From Kribbella sindirgiensis (GTDB taxonomy: Bacteria > Actinomycetota > Actinomycetes > Propionibacteriales > Kribbellaceae): DNA of 64,000 nt. The translations under genes were made by a program, and so were the position numbers. The DNA is taken from assembly GCF_004331435.1 (NCBI RefSeq), contig NZ_SJKA01000002.1, forward strand, positions 62,001 to 126,000, in the 5' to 3' direction. A model generated the notes under the pieces. The model did not search any database. It was not told the origin of the DNA and saw nothing but the letters and a program-made list of their open reading frames with translations. How positions within the stretch are numbered: the stretch's first letter is position 1; every line of letters starts with the position of its first letter. Below are positions 16,188 to 25,556 of the stretch, in pieces.

Positions 16188-16268
16188 TTTGGGGAGGTTC
16201 ACCCTCCCGAAATGGGCTATAGAGCTCCCCGGTTCCGTCCACGGACCTCCCCAAACCGGTTTGGGGTG
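16188..16268 (+). repeat. 81-bp intergenic repeat (second family), copy A
   Basis: It aligns without gaps over 81 positions with the reverse complement of 57337-57417. Conserved blocks are TTTGGGGAG at the left end, ACCC-N-CCCGAA, GCTCCCCGGTT in the middle, and GGTTTGGGG at the right. Internally TTTGGGGAGGT pairs with ACCTCCCCAAA, and CCCCAAACCGGTTTGGGG is a perfect 18-bp palindrome. Confidence 0.75.
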
Positions 16269-16483
16269 TTCTGCGGACCGAACGTGCCGGTCGGGGACTG
16301 CGGACCAGGGTCATCGGCCTGCTCCAGGCATCAATCAGCACCAGCCGATTGCACCGACCCACAGGATGGGTTTTTCCATCCTCGCGGTCGGAACGCCGCT
16401 CGCAGTCCCGCCGAACTACCTCTGTTGGCGGGCCGGACAGCACCTCCGCAGCGTGAGAGCAGGAACGGTGGTATTTCTGAACG

Positions 16484-17707
16484 GTGACCGGTGAGATCGA
16501 GCGGGCAGTACTGGACGCGATCGACGACGAGCGGATCGTCGCGGAGTTGCGGGAGCTGGTGCGGATTCCGAGTGTGGACGGGACCGCGGCCGAGGTCGAC
16601 GTACAGGCGTGGTGTGCGGACCGGCTGAAGGCGCTGGGGCTGGCCGTGGATCACTGGCGCCTCGAGCTCGCGGCCGACGATCCGGGCTTTCCCGGGATGG
16701 AGGTCGAGCGCGACGAGGCGTGGGGCTGCGTCGGCGTACTGGGCGGCGATGCGACGCCGGGGCTGATCCTCAACGGGCATGTCGACGTGGTGCCCGGCGG
16801 CACGTTCGACGCCCGGATCGAGGACGGCGTGATGTGGGGCCGCGGGACGTGCGACATGAAGGGCGGTGTCGCGGCCGTCCTCGGTGCGGTGGCGGCGATC
16901 GTTGCCGCGGGCATTCGGTTGCGCAAGCCGCTCGCGGTGCACACGGTGATCGGTGAGGAGGACGGCGGCGCCGGCGCGTTCGCGACGCTGCGCCGCGGTC
17001 ATCGCGGCGAGGCGTGCCTGATCGCGGAGCCGACCGCGGGAACGGTCATCCCCGCGAACGCCGGCTCGCTCACCTTCCGCCTGGAGGTGCCGGGCCTGGC
17101 CACCCACGGTTCGACCCGCAGCCGCGGGGTGAGTGCGATCGAGAAGTTCACCGTCATCCAGACCGCGCTGCAGGAGCTCGAACGCGAGCGCAACCGCGAC
17201 CCGCATCCGCTGCTCGCCCACCTCGACCTCGCCAACCCGCTGTCGGTCGGCACCATCGCGGGCGGCGACTGGGCGAGCACCGTGCCCGACCGGCTGATCG
17301 CCGAAGGCCGGTACGGCGTACGCCTCGGTGAAACCGTCGCGGACGCCCGGACTGCTTTCGAGGATGCAGTCGCGGCGGCCTGTGCGAAGGACGAGTGGCT
17401 GAGTGAGCACCCGGTCGCGGTCAGCTGGCCGGGTGGCGAGTTCGCCTCCGGACTGCTGCCCGAGGGCGACCCGCTGCTCACCGACACCCTCCAGGCGGTG
17501 TCCGACGCGGGCGGTGCGGTGGCCGCGGTGCGAGGTGCGCCGTACGGGTCCGATCTGCGGCAGTACGCCGCCGCGGGCATCCCCACGCTGCAGTACGGGC
17601 CGGGGGACGTCCGCTACGCCCATGCTGCGGACGAGCACGTCGTACTGGCCGACGTACTGCACGCCGCGCGTGTGTATGCCCTGCTGGCTGTACGTCGCTG
17701 CGGTTGA
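16484..17707 (+). CDS. M20-family metallopeptidase (ArgE/DapE-like)
   Basis: Protein of 407 residues. The two-zinc site is complete: His and Asp in NGHVDVVPGG, bridging Asp in GRGTCDMKGG, catalytic Glu pair in GEEDGG, a metal Glu in AEPTAG, and the last His in AHAADEHV. The lid domain is the usual insertion around 190-300. Family members hydrolyse acyl-amino acids such as N-acetylornithine or succinyl-diaminopimelate, or small peptides. No arg or dap genes are nearby, so the substrate is open. GTG 16484 has no strong ribosome-binding site. Confidence 0.85.
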   Translation: MTGEIERAVLDAIDDERIVAELRELVRIPSVDGTAAEVDVQAWCADRLKALGLAVDHWRLELAADDPGFPGMEVERDEAWGCVGVLGGDATPGLILNGHVDVVPGGTFDARIEDGVMWGRGTCDMKGGVAAVLGAVAAIVAAGIRLRKPLAVHTVIGEEDGGAGAFATLRRGHRGEACLIAEPTAGTVIPANAGSLTFRLEVPGLATHGSTRSRGVSAIEKFTVIQTALQELERERNRDPHPLLAHLDLANPLSVGTIAGGDWASTVPDRLIAEGRYGVRLGETVADARTAFEDAVAAACAKDEWLSEHPVAVSWPGGEFASGLLPEGDPLLTDTLQAVSDAGGAVAAVRGAPYGSDLRQYAAAGIPTLQYGPGDVRYAHAADEHVVLADVLHAARVYALLAVRRCG

Positions 17708-17719
17708 TACAAATCCACC

Positions 17720-20263
17720 ATGGTGCCGCTGCGGGGACGGTCTGAGGAGCTCGGCAAGCTCCTGGATGCACTGCGGTCGGCAAGCAACGGGCAGGCCTCG
17801 CTGGCTGTGGTGAGCGGTGAGCCCGGGATCGGCAAGTCGGCACTGCTCGCGGCCGCTGTGGAGCAGGCCGAGCGGCAGGGGTTCCTGGTGGCGAGTGCGA
17901 CCGCTCACCAGAACGACAACATCAGTCCGCTCGCGTCACTCGCACCTGCGCTCCGGGCCGGTGCGGCGCCGCTGATCGACACAGACCAGTTCCTGGAGCT
18001 GGCTACCCTCAACGCCCAACCGCTCTGGCTTGCGGAACGTCTGGCCGACCTCATCGGCCGCCGGCTGGCCGGTGTCCGCGCGCTGATCGTGCTGGACGAC
18101 GCGCAGTGGTCCGACCCGCTCACCGCGTTCGTCCTGCAGGTGGTGATCGCGCGTCTCCCCGCGGCGCACCTACTCTGGCTGCTCGGCACCCGTCCGAGCC
18201 CCGGTGGGACGACCGACCGGCTCATCGAGGCCGTCGACGTTCCGGTACGCCGTATCTCGCTCGAGCCCCTCACCGCGGAAGCGATCCAGGACCTCGCGGC
18301 GGACCGTCTGAACCACCCGGTCGACCCGTCGCTCGCGGTGCAGCTCGCTAGTGTCCAGGGCATCCCGTTCCTGGCGGAGCAGCTCATCGCAGGCCTGTAC
18401 CTCAGCGACAGCGACCTGTCCGCGGGTCTGGTCGAGGGCGTGCGCCGTCGTACCGGCGAGCTGTCCGAGGCCAGCCGGGACCTGGTCCGTACGGCCGCTG
18501 TCTTCGGCAGCGAGTTCCGCCTCGAAGACGTCGCCGTCCTGATGGCCACACCGATTGCGCGACTCGCCGCACCGCTGGAGGAGGCGATCCAGGCCGGTCT
18601 GCTCGCGGACGCCGGCTCGGTACTGCGTTTCCGTCATGAGCTCCTCCGGTCCGCCGCACTGGCCGACGTACCGCCGTCGGCCCAGCGGGCGCTGCACGGC
18701 GCGATCGCGAGCCAACTGATGTCCGCAGGGCGTGGTGCGGCCGCTGCTGCGCCGCATGTCCTAGCGGTCGCGCAGGCCGGCGACACGACTGCGGTCGCGA
18801 CCCTGCGAGAGGCTGCGCGGGACCTGCTGGCGACCATGTCGACCACGGCCGCCGAGCTGATCCAGGAAGCGTTCGACTTGACCCGTGTGGACGATCCGCT
18901 CCGCGCTGAGGTCGGTGTGGAGGTTGTGAGCGTTCTGCTGGCCGCGTGGCAGTACGACCGCGCCAAGGCCTTCGCCGACGACCTGCTCAGCGGTACGGCT
19001 CTCTACCACGGACCGATCGCGCCGGATCTTCAGGCGACGATCCGGCTGCACCTGGCTCCGCACCGGCGGCTCGACGTACAAGAGCTCACTGTCCCGGGCG
19101 CTGCGCCCCACCTGTCCGAACGGCTCGCCGCCCACCGCGCACTGGCTCTGGGCACACCGGGAGCAGCAGCTGACCCAATCGCGCAGTCGCTGCACCAAGT
19201 AGCAGCGGCTGAGCAGGCACAGGCTGAGGGGAGGTACGCCGACGCCCGCGAGCTGTACGCCGCAGCGCGCCAGACGGAACCTGGTCTGGGGAGCTTGCCG
19301 CCCACGCTGGTCGAAGTAGGCGAGCTGTACTGCCGCGCCGAGTCAGACGACCTGTCCGCCGCGTTGGAGCGTGTGAGGGAGTTGATGACGGCAGGGTCCT
19401 CCTGGTCCGCTCCACAGCTCGCTGTGCTGCATGCGCGGCTCGCGTACGCGTCCGGCAATCTGCAGGAGGCAGAGGATGCAGCACACGCCGGTCTGCGCTG
19501 GATGGACCAGTTGCACGACCAGTCACTCGCCCCAGCAGCGGACCAGGTACTGGCGCTCGTCGCCCTGCTGCGCGGGCACCTGACCCAGGCGCGCAAGCTG
19601 GCCGGCAGCGATCCGACGATCACTGCGCTGCTGGCGATAGCGGACGGCGATACCAAGGCAGTCAGCCGGCTGGCCGCGGCACCACAGGACTTCCCGGAGC
19701 GTAGCGGCGTACTGCTGCAAGCCAATGCGGTGGACGAGCTGTCGCAGTCGGCAGCAAGCCGCGGAGCGCTCGCGGTGGTGGCAGCGGGCGACGACATCGA
19801 CCAGTTGGCTGCAGCGATGGAGATCGTTCGTACGACGCAGCGGCCGTTGCTGCTCGCTCAGGCCGAGGAGCGCTACGGCCGGGCCGCTCTCGAGGCAGGT
19901 GATCGCAAGACCGGCGTACTGGCTCTGGAGCGAGCACTCGACAGTCTGACGGCTATGGGCGCGACGGCTCCGGCCGGGCGGATTCAGGCGGTGCTGCAGG
20001 CGGCCGGGGTACGTCGACGTCGCTGGGCCGCCGTACCGCCGCGGGCTCAGGAAGGCTGGGAGGCGCTGACGCCGATGGAGCGGCGGGTCGCGCTGCTCGT
20101 CGCCGAGGGGCACACGAACCGGTCGGCGGCGGAGGAGCTGGTGGTGTCGGCCAGCACGGTCGGAACCCATCTGCGGGCCGTGTTCGGCAAGCTCGGGGTG
20201 AATTCGCGGGTGCAGCTCACCCGACTGGTGCTGGAACGGTTCGCCCCTCCCCCGAACACATGA
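17720..20263 (+). CDS. LuxR-family regulator with ATPase domain (LAL type)
   Basis: Protein of 847 residues. The AAA-type ATPase begins with Walker A GEPGIGKS (about 33-40) and Walker B LIVLDDAQW. A long TPR-like middle follows. The C-terminal LuxR helix-turn-helix (LTPMERRVALLVAEGHTNRS and the STVGTHLRAVFGKLGV recognition part) lies near 785-840. Such large regulators usually activate neighbouring genes; the alpha/beta hydrolase 126 bp downstream is the obvious candidate. It starts 12 bp after the M20 gene without a clear ribosome-binding site. Confidence 0.9.
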   Translation: MVPLRGRSEELGKLLDALRSASNGQASLAVVSGEPGIGKSALLAAAVEQAERQGFLVASATAHQNDNISPLASLAPALRAGAAPLIDTDQFLELATLNAQPLWLAERLADLIGRRLAGVRALIVLDDAQWSDPLTAFVLQVVIARLPAAHLLWLLGTRPSPGGTTDRLIEAVDVPVRRISLEPLTAEAIQDLAADRLNHPVDPSLAVQLASVQGIPFLAEQLIAGLYLSDSDLSAGLVEGVRRRTGELSEASRDLVRTAAVFGSEFRLEDVAVLMATPIARLAAPLEEAIQAGLLADAGSVLRFRHELLRSAALADVPPSAQRALHGAIASQLMSAGRGAAAAAPHVLAVAQAGDTTAVATLREAARDLLATMSTTAAELIQEAFDLTRVDDPLRAEVGVEVVSVLLAAWQYDRAKAFADDLLSGTALYHGPIAPDLQATIRLHLAPHRRLDVQELTVPGAAPHLSERLAAHRALALGTPGAAADPIAQSLHQVAAAEQAQAEGRYADARELYAAARQTEPGLGSLPPTLVEVGELYCRAESDDLSAALERVRELMTAGSSWSAPQLAVLHARLAYASGNLQEAEDAAHAGLRWMDQLHDQSLAPAADQVLALVALLRGHLTQARKLAGSDPTITALLAIADGDTKAVSRLAAAPQDFPERSGVLLQANAVDELSQSAASRGALAVVAAGDDIDQLAAAMEIVRTTQRPLLLAQAEERYGRAALEAGDRKTGVLALERALDSLTAMGATAPAGRIQAVLQAAGVRRRRWAAVPPRAQEGWEALTPMERRVALLVAEGHTNRSAAEELVVSASTVGTHLRAVFGKLGVNSRVQLTRLVLERFAPPPNT

Positions 20264-20388
20264 GATTTGGGTGCACCAACCCCCTCGACCGGGTCTGACA
20301 GCCCGCCCAGGTTCAGGTGTTCGCTCGATCCGCCGGAGCGGCCCTGAGCGGTTTCCTTCTAGCAAGCAACCACGAAGGGAACAGCAAG

Positions 20389-21123
20389 ATGTCCAACGAG
20401 ACCCCCACAGTCGTCCTGGTCCACGGCGCGTTCGCTGAGAACAGCAGCTGGTCCGGTGTGATCGCCGAGCTCACCGGCCGCGGTATCCCGGCGATCGCAG
20501 TCGCCAACGAGCTGCGCGGCCCTGCCCTCGACGGCAGCCGGGTCGCCGCTCAGGTCCGGGAGATCGACGGCCCTGTCGTCCTGGTCGGGCACTCGTACGG
20601 CGGTGCCGTCATCAGCGCCGCCGCCAACCAGGCCGAGAACGTCTCCGCACTCGTCTACGTCGCCGCCTTCGTCCCGGAGGAGGGCGAGAGCCTGCAGGAC
20701 CTGCTCGGGAGCTTCCCGGCCAACGACTTCGCGTCCGGCCTCGTCCCGCACCAGCTGCCCACCGGCGACGGCGCCGAGGAGACCTGGCTGAGCATCGACC
20801 GGTCCAAGTTCCAGGCGCTGTTCGCGGCGGACGTCGAGGACGCGGAGCAGCTCGGCCGGACGCAGCGGCCGATCGCCGCGGTCGCGTTCGAGGAGAAGTC
20901 CGGCGCGGCGAGCTGGAAGCGCCTGCCGGTCTACGACCTGGTCGCCACCGGTGACGAGGCCATCCACCCGGACGGCCAGCGCACGATGGCGGCCCGCGCG
21001 AACGCCACCACGATCGAGGTCGACGGCTCGCACGCGGTCGCCGTCTCGCAACCGAAGGCCGTCGCCGACTTCATCGCGACCGCCGTCGAGGCAGTCGGCT
21101 CCAGCGGGACCGGTACACGCTGA
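20389..21123 (+). CDS. Alpha/beta fold hydrolase (esterase-like)
   Basis: Protein of 244 residues from MSNETPTVVLVHGAFAENSSW. The oxyanion loop is HGAFAENSSW, the nucleophile elbow GHSYGG, and the catalytic His lies in DGSHAVAVSQP. This matches the SABP2/MES-like esterase branch seen in many actinobacteria. There is no signal peptide in this start; the open frame upstream would add 24 residues but ATG 20389 follows GAAGGGA. Confidence 0.85.
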   Translation: MSNETPTVVLVHGAFAENSSWSGVIAELTGRGIPAIAVANELRGPALDGSRVAAQVREIDGPVVLVGHSYGGAVISAAANQAENVSALVYVAAFVPEEGESLQDLLGSFPANDFASGLVPHQLPTGDGAEETWLSIDRSKFQALFAADVEDAEQLGRTQRPIAAVAFEEKSGAASWKRLPVYDLVATGDEAIHPDGQRTMAARANATTIEVDGSHAVAVSQPKAVADFIATAVEAVGSSGTGTR

Positions 21124-21131
21124 ACACGACG

Positions 21132-21162
21132 TCGGCCGGACCGCAGCGAGCGGTCCGGCCGA
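21132..21162. terminator. Bidirectional terminator hairpin
   Basis: TCGGCCGGACCGC (21132-21144) and GCGGTCCGGCCGA (21150-21162) form a perfect 13-bp stem with a 5-base loop. It lies between two converging genes, 8 bp after the hydrolase stop and 9 bp before the end of the beta-lactamase-family gene. Confidence 0.85.
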
Positions 21163-21171
21163 TGTGCGTTC

Positions 21172-22404
21172 TCAGTCCTCGAGAGACTGGTAGAGCGTGG
21201 TCCAGAAGTCGTTGTGGAGCTGGATCGCGGACGGCACGGTCGTACCGACCTGGGTGAGCACGATGCCGACGACCTGGTTGACGGGGTCCGCGTACGTCGA
21301 CGTACCGGAGCCGCCGTCCCACCCGAACTGGCCGACCGGCGCGTAGTCGCCCCGGTAGGTGCGCACGGCCATCCCGTAGCCCCAGCCGCCCTGCTGGCCC
21401 TGGCCGAACGAGATGTGCACGTTGTCCCGGGCCAGCGTCTCCCGGGCCGCCAGGACCTCCGGCGTGAGGCTGTTGGAGGTCATCAGCTCCACTGCGGGCC
21501 GCGACAGGATCCGCTCACCCTGGTGGACACCGTGGTTCAGCAGCATCCGGAAGTACGCGTGGTAGTCGTCGGCGGTGGAGTTCAGCCCGCCGCCGCCGCC
21601 CTGGAACGCCGGCGGAGCGCTGTGCCGGCCGCCCTCGGCCTCGTCCCACACCTGGAACTCCCCGGTCGCCGGGTCCGGCGCGTACAGCGGTGGCAGCCGG
21701 TGCAGCTGGTCGGCGGGAACGGAGAACCCGGTGTCCTTCATTCCCAGCGGCCCGAAGACCCGCTCCCGCAGGAAGTCGTCGTACGACTGACCGGAGATCC
21801 GGGATACCAGGACGCCGATCAGGTCGCTGCTGATCTGGTACTGCCAGCGCTCGCCCGGCTGGTACATCAGCGGCAGGGTGCCGAGGCGCCGCATCCACTC
21901 GTCCTGCTCGGGCATCGGCACCGGCCCGTTGGGCGTGATGCCCTGCTCGAACAGCGCGCCCATGATCGGCGTACCGATCATCGTCATGTCCATGCCGAGC
22001 CCGAACGTCGACGTCAGGACGTCCCGGACGGTGATCGGCCGCTTGGCCGGCACGGTGTCGTCCACCGCGCTGTCGATCCGCTTCAGCACCTGCCGGTCGG
22101 CGAGCTCGGGCAGCCACTGGTCGACGGTGTCGTCGAGCCGCAGCCGGCAGTCGTCGAGCAGCACCATCGCCGCCGCGACCGAGACCGGCTTCGACGTCGA
22201 GGCCATCCGGAAGATCGTGTCCCGCTGCATCGGCGCGCCGCCCTCGTGGCGCATCGTGCCGAGCGTCTCGACGTACGGCTCACCGTCGCCGCGGCTGACC
22301 AGCGCGACGACGCCGGGGATCTTCCCGGAGTCGACGTGCCGAGCCAGTACGTCGTGCAGTCGGCGCAACCCGGCCTCGGTGAAGCCGGAGGGAGTCGTTG
22401 ACAT
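21172..22404 (-). CDS. Serine hydrolase, class C beta-lactamase/esterase family
   Basis: Protein of 410 residues. The catalytic STSK tetrad is in RMASTSKPVSVAA; a Tyr-containing WQYQISSD stands in the YxN place; and a GGSG in GWDGGSGTS replaces the KTG box. This pattern is that of EstB-like esterases rather than true beta-lactamases. There is no obvious signal peptide, so it should act in the cytoplasm. It follows the DUF4097 gene by 33 bp on the same strand, probably one operon. Confidence 0.87.
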   Translation of the reverse strand: MSTTPSGFTEAGLRRLHDVLARHVDSGKIPGVVALVSRGDGEPYVETLGTMRHEGGAPMQRDTIFRMASTSKPVSVAAAMVLLDDCRLRLDDTVDQWLPELADRQVLKRIDSAVDDTVPAKRPITVRDVLTSTFGLGMDMTMIGTPIMGALFEQGITPNGPVPMPEQDEWMRRLGTLPLMYQPGERWQYQISSDLIGVLVSRISGQSYDDFLRERVFGPLGMKDTGFSVPADQLHRLPPLYAPDPATGEFQVWDEAEGGRHSAPPAFQGGGGGLNSTADDYHAYFRMLLNHGVHQGERILSRPAVELMTSNSLTPEVLAARETLARDNVHISFGQGQQGGWGYGMAVRTYRGDYAPVGQFGWDGGSGTSTYADPVNQVVGIVLTQVGTTVPSAIQLHNDFWTTLYQSLED

Positions 22405-22437
22405 GGTGGTGCTCCTTGTCTTGGTACGGATCGCAGG

Positions 22438-23106
22438 TCAGAGACCACGGGCGACGATGTCGCCGACCGAGGTGGTGGCGTGGATGGTGAGCTCCGCGGC
22501 GGCGCCCTCGGTGTTCTTGAGCGCGTTGTCGATCCGGCCGGTGGCGGTGCCCGCGTTCAGCGTCGCCGAGGACCCGGCGGCCGCGCCGATCTCCACGTCG
22601 CCGACATCGGTGCGCAGGACGAAGTCGCCGCGGACCGCCTCGGCGATCCGGATGTCGCCCTTGCTGGTGCGGATCTCCGCGGTGCCGTTCAGGCGGCCGA
22701 CCGAGACGTCACTGGCGGACGAGGTGATCCGGGCGCTCGCGACGTCCTCGAGGTCGATCGCACCCTGCGCGCTGTCGACAGTGACGTCACCGAGGCGTCC
22801 GGCGGCCCGGATCTCGGCGCTGGCCGCCTTGACCTCGGCCTGGGACCCGGCCGGCAGCTGCACCGTCACCGCGACGGCGCCGGACGGCCCGAAGTACTGG
22901 TTCTTGGCGACGACCGTGATCCGCAGGACGCCGTCAGCGTACTCGACCGTGGTCGCCTCGGCCGCCTTCACGTCGCGGCTCTTCGCGGCGTTCGCCGGCA
23001 GCACCTCGACGATGGTGTCGGCGCCGTCGCCGGCGGTCAGCTGGATGCTTCCGGCGGGGATGTCCAGCACTGCGGAGATCGGCTCGGGGGTGGTGAAGTT
23101 CGGCAT
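22438..23106 (-). CDS. DUF4097 beta-strand-repeat protein
   Basis: Protein of 222 residues from MPNFTTPEPISAVLDIPAGS. After about residue 90 it is a run of short beta-helix rungs (EIRAAGRLGDVTVDSAQGAI, DVSVGRLNGTAEIRTSKGDI), the DUF4097 pattern. No signal peptide or membrane segment is visible. Function is unknown; these proteins often go with membrane stress or ABC genes. ATG 23106 follows AGGAAGG. Confidence 0.82.
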   Translation of the reverse strand: MPNFTTPEPISAVLDIPAGSIQLTAGDGADTIVEVLPANAAKSRDVKAAEATTVEYADGVLRITVVAKNQYFGPSGAVAVTVQLPAGSQAEVKAASAEIRAAGRLGDVTVDSAQGAIDLEDVASARITSSASDVSVGRLNGTAEIRTSKGDIRIAEAVRGDFVLRTDVGDVEIGAAAGSSATLNAGTATGRIDNALKNTEGAAAELTIHATTSVGDIVARGL

Positions 23107-23207
23107 CGTGGTGCCTTCCTGGTGTGTTCGTTCGGTTGATGACACCAAGATCCAGGCCGGCACTGACACGGAACCGCCGCGGCCCTGACACGGCCGCTGA
23201 CGCCGAA

Positions 23208-24056
23208 TCAGAGGATTCGGTCGAGGGCCTCCCGCCCGATCGGGCCCCAGTGGGTCTTCCCGCCCGGAATGCCCTTCTCGCCGTTGATGCCCATCGCGAT
23301 CAGGAACAGCGCACGCGTCACGGCCCAGCCGCGCGCCCGGCGTACGGTCGCCTCGTCCGCTCCGTAGGCGTCGAGGAAGCGCTCAGGCTCCGGGAGCAGG
23401 ATCCAGGCGGCCGCGAGGTCGTTCGCCGGGTCGCCGGAGCCGATCTCCTCGAAGTCGACGACGCCGGCGAGCGTGCCGTCGGCAACGACCACGTTCGCCG
23501 AGTGCAGGTCGCCGTGCAGCCACACCGGCGCCCCGTCCCACTTGGGTGCCGCGAGCGCGTCCTCCCAGACCGCACGGATCTCGTCGGCGCGGCCGACGTA
23601 CGCCTGCACCTCGTCGAAACCGGGGCTCGGCGCGAGCGTGCTCCGTTCGCTGACCGGCGCGCCGGCCGGCGGCTCGGTGTGCAGCGCCTTCAGGAAGTCC
23701 GCGAGTACGTCGGCAGCGGCCGGATCCGTGATCGGCGCATGGTCCGCTGGCTCTCCGTGCACCCAGGTGGTGATCAGCCAGTTCCGCGGAAAGCTGTCGG
23801 ACGGGGCGACGAGGTGCACTGGAGTCGGCACCGGCAACGGGAGCTGGTGTGCGAGCTCAGGCAGCCACTGGTGTTCTTTGCGGAGCATCTCGGGTGATCC
23901 GTGATCGCGGGGCAGTCTGACGGCCAGGTCGTCGCCCAGGCGCCACATCTGGTTGCCCCAGCCGCCGATGACCTCCTTCAGCTCCAGATCCGCGAGGTTG
24001 GGGTGGTGCTCTTTCAGTAGGGTCCGCACGAGTTCGTCGTCCATTTTCCGATCCAC
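23208..24056 (-). CDS. Phosphotransferase, APH family
   Basis: Protein of 282 residues (278 if ATG 24044 is used). The catalytic loop is WLHGDLHSANVVV and the metal site VVDFEEIGSGDPANDL. The N-lobe loop GGWGNQMWRLG is in the nucleotide position. The acceptor is unknown. It is divergent from frnE with only 70 bp between the starts, so they probably share a promoter region. It is the second of three APH-like kinases in the window; they are not close paralogues. Confidence 0.85.
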   Translation of the reverse strand: MDRKMDDELVRTLLKEHHPNLADLELKEVIGGWGNQMWRLGDDLAVRLPRDHGSPEMLRKEHQWLPELAHQLPLPVPTPVHLVAPSDSFPRNWLITTWVHGEPADHAPITDPAAADVLADFLKALHTEPPAGAPVSERSTLAPSPGFDEVQAYVGRADEIRAVWEDALAAPKWDGAPVWLHGDLHSANVVVADGTLAGVVDFEEIGSGDPANDLAAAWILLPEPERFLDAYGADEATVRRARGWAVTRALFLIAMGINGEKGIPGGKTHWGPIGREALDRIL

Positions 24057-24126
24057 GGCTCGTCAGACGCGTCACACCGCCGGCTGGTTGGGAATAGGTC
24101 CACAGAACGGACAGTTGCCGACAGTT

Positions 24127-24858
24127 ATGCGCATTGATGTGTGGTCCGACGTCGTCTGCCCCTGGTGCTACATCGGGAAGCGGCGGCTCGAAGAGGCTCT
24201 CGCGGACAGTGGTGAGAGCGCCGAGATCGTCTGGCACAGCTTCCAGCTGGACCCGTCGTCGACGAACGACGACCCGCGGGACCTGCCGACCCGGCTGGGC
24301 GAGAAGTACGGTCGCGGCCGCGAGTGGGGCGTACAGGCGAACGCCCACGTCACCGAGGTGGCGGCCGAGGTCGGGCTCGAGTACCACCTGGACCAGGCGA
24401 AGTCGGTGAACACCGTCGACGCGCACCGTCTCCTCCACCTGGCCCGCGACCTCGGGGACGCCGGTGAGGTGCCCGCGGACACGCAGGGCCGGCTCAAGGA
24501 GCGTCTCCTCAAGGCCTACTTCACCGACGGCCTCCCGGTCGGTGACCACGCCACGCTGACCGAACTGGCCACCGAGGTCGGCCTCCCTGCCGAGCGGGTG
24601 CTTGAGGTTCTCGCGGGGACGACGTACACCGACGACGTCGCCGCGGACCAGGCGCAGGCCCTGGCGTACGGCGCCAACGGCGTACCGTTCTTCGTCATCG
24701 ACGAGAAGTACGGCGTGAGCGGCGCCCAGCCCGTCGACGTCTTCAAGGAAGCACTGCGCCGGGCGAACGCCGACCGCAAGCCGGTGACGCTCATCACCGC
24801 ACCCGGCGCGACCGACCAGGACGACCCGACTTGCGGGCCGGACGGATGCGCCATCTAA
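24127..24858 (+). CDS. frnE: DsbA-family oxidoreductase FrnE
   Basis: Protein of 243 residues with thioredoxin fold and a helical insertion. The active site is CPWC (Cys11-Cys14) in DVVCPWCYIGK. No signal peptide, so it works in the cytoplasm, probably as a disulfide isomerase or polyketide-type oxidoreductase. The cis-Pro loop is in GVPFFVIDEKYGVSGAQP. The C-terminus DPTCGPDGCAI carries two more Cys. No Shine-Dalgarno precedes ATG 24127, so the mRNA may be leaderless. Confidence 0.9.
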   Translation: MRIDVWSDVVCPWCYIGKRRLEEALADSGESAEIVWHSFQLDPSSTNDDPRDLPTRLGEKYGRGREWGVQANAHVTEVAAEVGLEYHLDQAKSVNTVDAHRLLHLARDLGDAGEVPADTQGRLKERLLKAYFTDGLPVGDHATLTELATEVGLPAERVLEVLAGTTYTDDVAADQAQALAYGANGVPFFVIDEKYGVSGAQPVDVFKEALRRANADRKPVTLITAPGATDQDDPTCGPDGCAI

Positions 24859-24904
24859 GTCGTGGGTACCGGGTGATCTACGGAACGTGGTGTATCAAGG
24901 AGGT

Positions 24905-25483
24905 ATGACTGTCGTGCGCGCACTGGCCAGGCCGTTGCTGTCCGTCATTTTCGTCGTGCAGGGTGCGAACGCGATCCGCAACCCCGAGCCGCTGGTTCCC
25001 AAGGCGCAGCCGGTGACCGACCGGATGGTGCCGATGGTGAAGAAGGTCGCCCCGCCGCAGGTGAGCGACCGGATTCCCGACACGACCGCCAACCTGGTCC
25101 GGCTGAACGGTGCGGTGCACGTGCTCGGCGGCCTCGCGCTGGCCAGCGGCAAGGGCCGCAGGCTCGGTGCGGGGCTGCTGGCCGCGTCGCTGGTTCCGAC
25201 GACCCTCGCCGGCCACCCGTTCTGGCTGGAGAAGGACAAGACCGTCCGCAACCAGCAACGCATCAACTTCATGAAGAACCTGGGCATCCTCGGCGGTCTG
25301 CTGCTGGCCGCTGTCGACACCGAGGGCAAACCCGGGGTCGCCTGGCGCGCCACGCACGGCGCCAAGGCGGCAAAGCGCGAGACCAAGCGCGGCGCGAAGG
25401 CCGCCAAGCGCGAGGCGAAGGAACTGGCCCGCGAGGCGAAGCACGCGGCGAAACTCGCGAAGGCGGAGCTGCACCTCGGCTGA
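24905..25483 (+). CDS. DoxX-family membrane protein
   Basis: Protein of 192 residues. Hydrophobic segments run from the N-terminus ([19 protein letters not shown]) and through the middle, as in DoxX/DoxD proteins. The last 50 residues are a Lys/Ala repeat ([20 protein letters not shown]), a basic coiled tail likely to face the cytoplasm. ATG 24905 follows AAGGAGG. It precedes aroA by 73 bp, an arrangement common in actinobacteria. Confidence 0.82.
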   Translation: MTVVRALARPLLSVIFVVQGANAIRNPEPLVPKAQPVTDRMVPMVKKVAPPQVSDRIPDTTANLVRLNGAVHVLGGLALASGKGRRLGAGLLAASLVPTTLAGHPFWLEKDKTVRNQQRINFMKNLGILGGLLLAAVDTEGKPGVAWRATHGAKAAKRETKRGAKAAKREAKELAREAKHAAKLAKAELHLG

Positions 25484-25556
25484 CGCCGTCCCCGGGCGGC
25501 TGGAGCGCGCCCATGCCCTAGGCTCAGAGCAGGTAGAGACTGAGCTGAGGAGTGGG

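Larger units (their letters stand above)
16003..16483. other. 481-bp gene-free, repeat-rich interval
   Basis: No convincing gene is seen. From left to right it holds an 11-bp inverted repeat (16093-16103 with 16141-16151), a run of GCCGC pentamers (about 16153-16180), and copy A of an 81-bp repeat (16188-16268). The last 200 bp should hold the promoter of the M20 peptidase gene, but no clear -35/-10 pair was recognised. Confidence 0.7.

Noticed and set aside
21172..22404. A true class C beta-lactamase
   Set aside because: No signal peptide is seen and the KTG box is replaced, which fits an EstB-like esterase better.
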